Source: Pleurostoma richardsiae (lineage: Eukaryota; Ascomycota; Sordariomycetes; Calosphaeriales; Pleurostomataceae). Taken from it: DNA of 64,000 bases. Location of the stretch: assembly GCA_030052745.1 (NCBI GenBank), contig JANBVO010000013.1:558001-622000 (forward strand), read 5' to 3'. The position numbers and the translations under genes are program-made. Shown here piece by piece: positions 1-8,062 of this stretch (position 1 is the first letter of the stretch; each line of letters starts with the position of its first letter). The notes under the pieces are model-generated. The model saw only the letters and a list, made by a program, of their open reading frames with translations, searched no databases and had not been told where the DNA came from.

Positions 1-1
1 T

Positions 2-1621
2 CTACTCTGTATTATGCAGCCATTCCAGGATCTGTATCACGGCCGCGCACGGAGAAGCCGAACTATCGACACGAGGTATACGTCCATTCCTCCTCAACTA
101 GCGTTCATCAGAGCCTTCCATGGCCGCCATCTTCTATTAGCCACTGTGTGTATCATCTCTCTCCTTACGAACGTCCTAGCTGTAGGTCTCGGTGGACTAT
201 TCAACGAATACCCCACGACAGTCGTGACGCCAAGTTCGCTTGCGCAGACGCAGGTAGTGAACTTGACTCGGCAGACGATCGTTCCGGTTAACGCACCAAC
301 AAGTTTCTACGATCACTACTACGTCGCCTTGACCAATATCTCTACCGGAACAAAGTTACCACCTTGGATAGACTCGCAGTTTGCCTACCTTCCTCTGGGC
401 GGCGTAACTCCGCTTGTGGACGATGGCACACTAACATACACGTCCGAGACGAGGGGATTTGGTGTCGAGACAGTCTGCTCACCACTGTCAACATCTCTCG
501 GCTCAGCAACACTGGTAAACTATTCTGTAGCCGTCAATGGCTCCCAGCAGTTCACGGTCACGTACAAGCATGACAACGGAACATCTACTAAATGCGAGCC
601 TCTGACATTCACATCCGGATCACCTCCAATTGGACGCTCGGCACATGAAATCTTCGTGCCTCTGGTGTCGGCGAGCACTGACGGGAGCCCGTTTTCAAGA
701 CCCGATGATGGAAACTTCTGCGAGGAGAAGCTGGCACTGTCATGGCAGAGAGCAGATTCAACGGATATACAAGGATCTATGGAGTCCACCTTCATAGACT
801 GTTACTCAAGCATGCGGACTGCAATGTTTCGGCTAACCTTCAACTTGGGCGGATACGTGATTAACTCGACAAAAGTGAGCGACTTCGAGGATTCCAGCAC
901 ATTCTTCGGTCACAATCAGACCCAAGCATTCATCCTTGAAGCCAATAAGTATATTGGGGACGCCATGCGTCCAGGGAACTACGATTATGGCTGGCACAAC
1001 GATACGTTTACCAGAGACTGGTTCAACTTCCTCTTAAAGTACTATCTGAACAGCACAGATCTGATAGACCCAGCGAAAGAAGTACCCGATGCGACGTTGA
1101 TCATACCGGTCACCGAGGATCTATATCAAAGATTGTTTGCAATCCTGCTCGGCTTGAATCTTTCTCTCTTCAACTCGACGGCCAAGCAAGCCTCCGTTGG
1201 CGCCGCTTTAACGACGGTCGAGACCCGAATCTTTTTGGACAATGGAGCGTTCATCGTCAGCATGACGATACTGTGCCTCGATATCCTCGTATTAACCACC
1301 TTGTACATCAAGATTCGGCATATCTTCCTGCCGAGACTACCTTCCTCAATCGCGTCCCAGATCGCTTATGTCGCGGCAAGCCGGGTTGTCGAAGAGTACG
1401 ACGACGAGAGAGATGCGTCTAGGGCCGCACTGCCGAAGTCTGCCAGGACCTATACATTTGGCCGTTTTATAGGGGTAGATGGCAGAGCGCATGTTGGTAT
1501 CGATTCTGATCCGTATGTCGTTCCTCTTCAAGCGTCGGCACCGAAAGAGATGAGGTCGGCCGGTTTTAGAAAATTGTTCTTCTGGAGGAAGCATAGGAGC
1601 GCGGACAACAATATGTTCTAA
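2..1621 (+). CDS. DUF3433-like integral membrane protein, 3' part only
   Basis: The frame is open from the first bases of the window, so the gene starts outside it and the Met at position 14 is probably internal. About 535 residues are visible. A hydrophobic segment (about residues 38-60 from that Met, preceded by RAFHGRH) begins a long extracellular-type region rich in N-glycosylation sequons (NLT, NIS, NGT, NST). A second membrane segment lies at about residues 413-435 and a charged cytoplasmic-type tail follows. The arrangement of a QPF..L segment, an RA..RH stretch, a transmembrane helix ending in LF, a long lumenal loop, a transmembrane helix and a short tail is how the C-terminal half of fungal DUF3433 proteins looks. 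These proteins are large, surface-located or endomembrane, and of unknown function. Family assignment is from pattern recall; no catalytic residues are evident. The stop is TAA at 1619-1621. Confidence 0.7.
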   Translation, partial: LLCIMQPFQDLYHGRARRSRTIDTRYTSIPPQLAFIRAFHGRHLLLATVCIISLLTNVLAVGLGGLFNEYPTTVVTPSSLAQTQVVNLTRQTIVPVNAPTSFYDHYYVALTNISTGTKLPPWIDSQFAYLPLGGVTPLVDDGTLTYTSETRGFGVETVCSPLSTSLGSATLVNYSVAVNGSQQFTVTYKHDNGTSTKCEPLTFTSGSPPIGRSAHEIFVPLVSASTDGSPFSRPDDGNFCEEKLALSWQRADSTDIQGSMESTFIDCYSSMRTAMFRLTFNLGGYVINSTKVSDFEDSSTFFGHNQTQAFILEANKYIGDAMRPGNYDYGWHNDTFTRDWFNFLLKYYLNSTDLIDPAKEVPDATLIIPVTEDLYQRLFAILLGLNLSLFNSTAKQASVGAALTTVETRIFLDNGAFIVSMTILCLDILVLTTLYIKIRHIFLPRLPSSIASQIAYVAASRVVEEYDDERDASRAALPKSARTYTFGRFIGVDGRAHVGIDSDPYVVPLQASAPKEMRSAGFRKLFFWRKHRSADNNMF

Positions 1622-2211
1622 GAATATTCGGGGATTAATTGTATGAGTTTGGTATAAATGGCTGTGAAAATGGGCATCTGACTACATATATCTCAGATAA
1701 GCCTCTGAAGAGGGATCCTCTAGAGCTTTGCCTGACTTAAATGCCTGTCTCTTAGGTAGGATCATGACGACTTCTCTTACTATAAGAGAAGTCGTCATGA
1801 TCCTGCCAGCCACAAATACTCCAAAGTCACCCAGTGTATCTTCTGTGATGAGCCCGATCGTCCTCTGAGGTGCCTCCGGATTGTATGTGGCAAGGTGCCT
1901 GGTACGCGAGCATCGCTTTCGTACCTAGGGAAGCAAGTATTTATGGAACTTCTCAACGAGACCTGCTCTGACTTTCATACTGTTCGCATTTCACCTTTAT
2001 ACCAGATACTCCAGCTCGTCTCCATGAGTTCCATCTACCTTTGGATGCCAGAAATACCGGAATCTGGGCCGATATGCGGCAGTCAAGCCAGGGGGGGGGG
2101 CATTAGAGCTTAATTGACACTTACCTACCAAAATCGGGCTATCTCCACCCACCAGGACATAAACACCACCACCCAGAATCACAGGCCGCATCGTAGCTAG
2201 TATTAACGAAG
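1622..2211. other. Intergenic region with a perfect hairpin
   Basis: The DNA lies between the end of the DUF3433-like gene and the start of the AIG2-like gene. It holds a perfect 22-bp inverted repeat (1758-1804, listed separately) and a run of ten G at 2091-2100. The short open frames here have no recognisable protein features. The second half should contain the promoter of the AIG2-like gene. Confidence 0.7.
1758..1804. repeat. Perfect 22-bp inverted repeat with 3-nt loop
   Basis: The left arm is 1758-1779 and the right arm 1783-1804, separated by CTA. All 22 positions pair. One G-T type mismatch and two further G-C pairs extend the stem outward. A transcript of either strand would fold into a very stable hairpin. 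It lies 137 bp past the stop codon of the upstream gene, so it could fall in that gene's 3' UTR or terminator region. No target-site duplication or similarity to a known MITE family could be established by eye. Confidence 0.9.
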
Positions 2212-2972
2212 ATGGACGACAGCACTCGCAATGACGGCCAAGCGGCCAAGACGAGTGCTGCCTCGGCATTTTTCTATGGTAAAACCAACTGAACATGTTC
2301 TAGTTTTGAGAGCAGGCTAACACTCTCAGGCACGCTGGTGAGCGCCGATATCGCCCACCATCCCGAACGTCCCTCAAACTGACCATTTCCTGCCTAGATG
2401 GAGCCTCAGATCTTCTACACCGTCTGCTACTCCAGCGGCGACCCCCCGCGGCACATTAAAAAGAAGCATGCGTTCAATCCGGCCATCCTGCACGGCTACT
2501 GCCGCCGACGCATCAACGATGCGGACTACCCCGGGATGATCGAGGATCCAGACCACTCAGTCCGGGGTACGTACGTGACTGGTCTGACGGATGACAACAT
2601 TGAGAAGCTCGACTCATTCGAGGGAAGCGATTACGAGCGCCGAAAGGTCAAGGTTAGACTGTTGACGAAGGTGGGCGATGACAAGGGGCATGGTAACGAG
2701 GAAGGAGAGGAGGTCACCGCCGATACGTACATCTTCCTCGACAAGAACGAATTGGAGAATAAGGAATGGGATTTTGAGGAGTTCCGCCGCGAGAAGATGC
2801 AGATCTGGACCCGCGCTGGGTACATCTTCGATGGTAAGTCTCTCCCTTCACAGTAGTGTGTTGGAGGATGCAGACTGACGTTTTGCGAACAGAGTGCGAC
2901 CCCAACGATCCTGCTTCGGTTGCGGCAGTTGTGGAGGAGACCAAGGAACAGGCCGTAGAGAGCGCCGTCTAA
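2212..2972 (+). CDS. Gamma-glutamylcyclotransferase-like protein (AIG2/GGCT fold)
   Basis: Predicted protein of 196 residues in four exons: 2212-2278, 2330-2337, 2398-2833 and 2893-2972. Exon 2 is only 8 nt (GCACGCTG). It joins G from exon 1 and ATG from exon 3 to give FFYGTLMEP, the motif that opens GGCT/AIG2 domains (YGTL at residues 22-25). The domain continues with LHGYCRR, then RGTYVTGLT and LDSFEGSDYERR, where Glu100 is in the position of the family's catalytic acid and Tyr104 follows. Introns 1 and 2 carry CTAAC and CTGAC branch points, and every join keeps frame. Members act on gamma-glutamyl dipeptides or as related cyclotransferases; several fungal AIG2-like proteins are uncharacterised, so the substrate is inferred. 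The start ATG is chosen because it lies just upstream of the YGTL exon and gives a family-sized protein. Confidence 0.85.
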
Positions 2973-5675
2973 ACCGCTTTCACCAATGGACATGGGCGAA
3001 ATGCTCTCTAGAGCTGCCCAACTTCATGTTTGCTTGCGCGAGATCGGAGCAGCAACGGGAGTTGTGAGTGGCACTTATGGCAGAACCTCTAGAATCATCG
3101 AGGCGTTATCGAGCATTGAGAGAATAAAGCCATATTTTCTCGCATCGTTTACAAAAGTGCCTACTGTGTATGCCTTGGGAGAAGTTGCCACCGAGAGAGC
3201 CCGCTTCGATGTGCTGGAAGCCGCAGGATAGACACGTTACATATGTTCTGGAGATGAAGATGGACGGGAGTATTCCGTACGTAACTGCTACCTTGGATCC
3301 TTGCCCAACAGTCCGACCGTGTATGTACGGGATACCCCGGACGCATCTGAGAAGAGCCGACGGGCGACTAACCGTTATGAGGCATTCCCGAACGAAGATC
3401 ACGGCTGAAGAAGTGAACGGTTGAAGGAGAGGAGACACCTGCGCCTCCCTCCTTCATTACGAATGTACCGTCTACCGTCTTTCGATAATTCTTCAAGCCC
3501 CACCAACAGCTGTCCAGGTCATGCTCAAGGTATAGCCTATACCAAGGATCCGATTATAGGTGTTGGTTGAAGATGTCATTACCTGCCTTACCTACAATAT
3601 ACACTATTTGCTTCAGGTACGGTCGAGGCGATGCACGCTTAAAATGGGAGGTAACAGCCGCTGGCCGGGCGGTCTGGAGTCGCGACCGTCAACCGGCTGC
3701 AGGTCCGGCCGCAGAACGACTGACAGCTGGCACACAAATACTGGCGGATCAGTCCCGAGTGACTGGAATTAAGCGCCGCGAACATCAGTCAAACGAAGGC
3801 AACGAGTGGATGTGATAACTTTGTTCGATTCAAGACGCGTGAGTGGTGGCTCTTGCCGACGCCCCAAGAAATGACAAAGCCAACTCGACGGCTCAACCAG
3901 ACGACGGTACGTAAGACATCGCGGGAAGTCGTGCGCGCAGAGAGAGTCGTCCCTTTTTTCAGGCCATGTGAAACAAATCCCCAGTTTCACCATCTTGGCC
4001 CCTTGCTTGTGGAACCCCGGCTCGGGCCCCAAGATCCTCGCTTACGCCACTTAACACCAAGCAAGGGTATCCTCCTCTCACCCCTTTCTCACTGGGTTCG
4101 GCATAAGAGATCTTTCCAAGGGATGGGTGGCTGAGGGCTTCGGCTGGCAACGCTTGAGCAAGATGGCCATGGAGGCTGCCTTCTAGCCTCTGGACGCGCA
4201 ATGGCGGACAGAGGCCAGCTGGATCAGGAAACTATCACTTGCTGTGTTGCTCGTCTGTAGGTTTGGTTGGCCGCCCCAGCCGTGAGCTGTGGTGGATGGG
4301 ATCCGTTTAAGGTGATACCCCCTCCTTTAGCCCCTGGCGGGCCAGAGGCGGGCGTCCATTGAGACCGTCAGAACCCCTGTCTGTTCCCAGCCTCCCGGCT
4401 CCCTGCACCCCTTTTGGGAAGAAGATCTTTTGAGCTTACGCTGCTTACCTAAAGTGACCCCTTGTTTCTCCCACAACTTTAGGTCCCAGAATCAACGTCG
4501 CAAAAAGGCCGGCGGCCAAAGAGACGACCATCGCCGACGACCAGAAACCACGCATCGTCAGCTGTCTTGCCTTGAGAGAAAGTTATAGTGACTTTCGCCT
4601 CAAGCCGCGTTGTACTGCTTCCCTCTTGCCTTTCCTCTTACCGTGTCTTGCTCTTCTCCTTCACTGGAAAGTCCTTTGCGCCCATGATCCATATGTCTCT
4701 CACCTTGATGTCTCGAGCGAGAACGGGCTGTCGCCCTGCATTAGCTGCAAGTGTATGCACGAGGCCACGGACGACGGGGGTGTGAATGTCACTGCCTTTC
4801 TGCCTTCCGTACGAGGAAAACCGCTGGGCTTTGGTGCCATCCACCTCCCTGCTGCCCAAAAACGGGGTTTAGTCAGGGGCACTGAGGCGAAAGATGCAGC
4901 TTGGCTCCCTTTCACCGCACAAGCCTACCTCCTTAGCCCATGCCACTCTCGTGTCCACTCAGACCTCTGTATCCCCCTGCCTCTTTCTTCCAGTTCGAAA
5001 CAAGCCGTCAACCCCTGGTGAGCCTATCATGACCTTCGTACATGCCTTCCTTGGCATTGAACACTCCGCCATGGACCCCTTGAGCAGATCCACTATGCTT
5101 CGCATCTCGGGGGGCTCAAAGCCATGGTTCGGCTTGACTGGCTAGGTTCCACAACGCCACCTCAAGAAACCCTGTTCGGCGCACGACTACATATCTCAGT
5201 GGGTTCCCCGAGATGGCTTCTCCTAAGAGATCCTGTTCTACCCCAATCCGTCTACATCCAATCGTTCGTGGATCGGCGCTTGTTACTGCGTTTGCCAGTC
5301 GTTCATTTCTTCCAGCTCCAGGCTCCAGCTACATTCTCTCCCTTTCTAGAGATACCTCCCCCTTACGGTCCTTTTCTGTATAAGACTGCCTCGCCTTCTG
5401 CCAAGAGCAGCTGGGCCCTTCATTCTCTCATCACCAAAGTCCAACGACGATTCGAGCAGCCTGTTCACTCTCTCAAGGCTAGGCCTTTATCTTTCTTGTT
5501 TCTTTGCCTTATTCTCACCCGCCTGGAGCATTACATTCCCTTTAAACGCCCCTGACGAGACATCTGGCGACGACGTCTCGACGTACCTCGCAAACACGGT
5601 CATTTGAACCCCTGTGTCTTCACACAAACGAAACATCGTCTGGAACGAATCAATCTCGAACATATCATTACCAAC
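2973..5675. other. Intergenic region upstream of the AA11 LPMO gene
   Basis: About 2.7 kb without a convincing gene. Open frames at 4572-5021 and 5124-5555 start at non-ATG codons and have no domain-like sequence. The last 400 bp or so are pyrimidine-rich with a TATA-like TGTATAAG near 5377, as expected of a fungal promoter and 5' leader. No repeat or RNA gene was recognised. Confidence 0.6.
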
Positions 5676-6884
5676 ATGTTCTTTTCAAAGTCAAACCTCG
5701 CCGCTTGCGGTTTTGCTTCCTTTGCCAGCGCTCACATGCTGATGAGCGTTCCTGAACCGTTCTCTCAGCCAGCTCTTCAGAACGGCCCTCTCGACCCGTC
5801 CGGCTCGAACTTCCCGTGCCAACTGCAATCCGGTGGCTCTTATTCGGCGGGAACCGCGTCAAACTCATTCTCTCTGGGCTCATCTCAGCCTCTCGAGTTC
5901 GTCGGCCAAGCAGTCCATGGAGGCGGCTCCTGCCAGGTCTCAATTACCTATGACACTGCGCCGACCAAGGATAGCGTCTGGAAGGTGATCCACTCCATTG
6001 AGGGTGGCTGTCCTGCCCGGGGACAGACCGGAAACATGGGAAGCGACGCGTCTGCGGCCGACCCAGATACCTACAATTTCACCATTCCTACCGACATCCC
6101 CACCGGCCAGGTGACCCTGGCATGGACGTGGTTCAACAAGATCGGTAACCGAGAGATGTATATGAACTGCGCCCCCGTCACGCTGACGGGCACTTCTGGG
6201 GACAAGGCCAACTTCGAAGCCCTGCCAGACATGTTCACCGCAAACATTGGCAACGGCTGCGGCACCGTGGATAGCAAAGATTTGTTGTTCCCGAACCCCG
6301 GCGACTCTGTCGAGCAACTAAACGGAGCAACTACTGCCTTTGCTCAGCCTACCGGAAACTGCCAGGCAGCTTCTGGTAGCTCAGGCTCGGGCTCGGGGGC
6401 GTCTGGTAGCTCTGCCGCAACTGCCGCTACAACTGTAGCGACGACAGCCGAGGCGACTTCAGCTACAACCTCGCTGGCGGGTGGTGTTTTCATCACAGTT
6501 CCTACTGATGGTGCTACTACTACTGCCGCTGCTTCTGCGACTAGCGAAGCCCCTGCTACAACCGCTGCCGTAGTTACGTCTGCCGCGGTTTCGTCTGCCG
6601 CTGCTGCTACTCCGTCGAGCGCCAGCAGCAGCGGATCTAGCAGCAGCAGCACCTCGGGCACTACCACCACTGAGGGTGCTCAGACTGCGGGTTCTGCATG
6701 CACCGAAGAGGGCATGTGGAACTGCGTCGGGGGCAGCCAGTTCCAGCAGTGCGCCAGCGGGACATGGTCTGTCGTCCAGTCCCTGGCCGCTGGCACTTCC
6801 TGCACCCCTGGCGAGACAACTGCGATGAACATTGTTGCTTCCTCGGGCAAGACCAAGCGGGTTGCCGTACGCTTCAGAGGCTGA
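5676..6884 (+). CDS. Secreted AA11-family lytic polysaccharide monooxygenase with C-terminal X278-like module
   Basis: 402-residue single-exon protein. Residues 1-19 form a signal peptide ending FASA, and cleavage exposes His20 as the mature N-terminus, the first ligand of the copper histidine brace. The second ligand is His81 (mature His62, in AVHGGGSC), and the axial Tyr is mature Tyr143 in NREMYMNC. This spacing matches AA11 enzymes (His1, about His60, about Tyr140 in the Aspergillus oryzae enzyme). A long Ser/Thr/Ala-rich linker follows, then about 60 residues with a four-Cys pattern (CTEEGMWNC...FQQC...GTSC) typical of the X278 module found on AA11 proteins and thought to bind chitin. 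AA11 enzymes oxidatively cleave chitin. The ATG at 5676 (context CCAACATG) is preferred because it starts the signal peptide; the frame is open upstream but has no earlier ATG. Confidence 0.88.
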   Translation: MFFSKSNLAACGFASFASAHMLMSVPEPFSQPALQNGPLDPSGSNFPCQLQSGGSYSAGTASNSFSLGSSQPLEFVGQAVHGGGSCQVSITYDTAPTKDSVWKVIHSIEGGCPARGQTGNMGSDASAADPDTYNFTIPTDIPTGQVTLAWTWFNKIGNREMYMNCAPVTLTGTSGDKANFEALPDMFTANIGNGCGTVDSKDLLFPNPGDSVEQLNGATTAFAQPTGNCQAASGSSGSGSGASGSSAATAATTVATTAEATSATTSLAGGVFITVPTDGATTTAAASATSEAPATTAAVVTSAAVSSAAAATPSSASSSGSSSSSTSGTTTTEGAQTAGSACTEEGMWNCVGGSQFQQCASGTWSVVQSLAAGTSCTPGETTAMNIVASSGKTKRVAVRFRG

Positions 6885-8031
6885 GCATGGGTGCGCAAGC
6901 CTGCTATATCATGTCCTTCTTTTCCAGAGGCACTTCTATGTTGCCATCTTTTTCTCAACATTGTCAGTATATGGGCATCGGGGCAATCGCATATGACCGG
7001 GGCGCTTATGTCAACTAAAAAGTAACATCCTGTGCATACTTGGTCGACATTTTTACTTCTTGCTGTACATAAACCTTAACTGTAAACGGAGAGGTAGGGT
7101 GGGTGCCCGTGTCACCCGCTCCGCCTGGGGTTGGAGTTTCTTGGATAGATACATTCTATCAATATGATGCCATAAATTGGCCTTGAAATGATAACTTCTC
7201 TCCCCTCGTCTAGTCTGTGTGACCGCCCTGCCACGACCTGTGAATGCGTCCGAGTTGTTCTTAATGTTTCAATGGTGAGATGCAAGATAAGCTTCTCGTC
7301 GCATAGGTCCTTGATCGTCCACAGGTATTAACAGCGCGACAGGGTCTTCATTTTGGTGTAGGATCGCGTCGGGGACAAGTCAGTTATAACGTACCATGGT
7401 ATCTAGATACCTTAAGCAAAGGTGCCCCGCGAGTTTACTAGGTACCTTCCTGTAGACTCCGTCCGATCTACGGTTGATAAGAACTTATCGATAAGATAGA
7501 GCCCTCTTATCGGGTGTGCCCAACCAGATTCCGTGGCTTTACCCTGTATTTTCTGGGTCGTACTTGCCGCCTTCGGAGAAAGTTAGTACTAGTGCGTGGA
7601 TTAACTTAGATCCAGCCCCTAGCGCATTTGGTTTTGGCGACTCGAACGCCCTGCTTCGCGCTTTCCTCCAAAGTTTGGGAAGAAGCGTGTAGAGCTTCGA
7701 GGTGGGCGTGCCTTCTATATCTTCATCGTGATACCCCAACAGCCTTTTCCTTTCCCTCCTTGCGACACCTTCACGCCTCTCTCCAGCGCATGAGGTCTCT
7801 ACTTTCTTGCGAATAGCCCCGTTAATCTCTCATTACGAAAAATCCGACGATACGACGAATCGCAGTCCCAAAGCTGCAACCCTGCGGCTCTCCCCGTGCG
7901 CCGCTTTCTACGTGTATCGCGACAGCGTTCTCCCTCGACCTCTACAGTCTCCCTCCCCTCTCATCCCCTCCCAAGCAGCGCGCATGGAATAAGAAGATCC
8001 TGCGTGGTTGATCTATACAAATGAAGCGGCC
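6885..8031. other. Intergenic region: AA11 3' end and TRA1 promoter/leader
   Basis: Contains the 3' untranslated region of the LPMO gene and the upstream region of TRA1. Visible elements are a cluster of GATA-type sites (7476-7511) and two upstream ATGs close to the TRA1 start (7984 and 8021), listed separately. No further gene is supported. Confidence 0.7.
7476..7511. promoter_or_regulatory. Cluster of four GATAAG sites upstream of TRA1
   Basis: GATAAG occurs on the + strand at 7476-7481 and 7490-7495, and as CTTATC at 7484-7489 and 7506-7511. That is four copies in 36 bp, the middle pair forming the palindrome CTTATCGATAAG. The cluster lies about 520 bp before the TRA1 start codon. GATA-factor sites (AreA/Nit-2, SreA or White Collar families) are known in fungal promoters; which factor, if any, acts here is unknown. 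Confidence 0.55.
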
Positions 8032-8062
8032 ATGGCGGCCAACACAATCGAAGATGTCGTGA
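7984..8062 (+). promoter_or_regulatory. Two upstream ORFs in the TRA1 leader
   Basis: An ATG at 7984 opens a two-codon ORF (Met-Glu-stop, 7984-7992). A second ATG at 8021 opens a 13-codon ORF in a different frame that overlaps the main start and stops at 8060-8062. The main ATG at 8032 has the better context (GCGGCCATGG). If both lie in the mature leader, initiation at TRA1 would depend on leaky scanning. Leader extent is unknown, so this is inferred. Confidence 0.5.

Noticed and set aside
4572-5555. 149- and 143-codon frames upstream of the AA11 gene
   Set aside because: Neither has a supported start or domain; the sequence is pyrimidine-rich leader or promoter.
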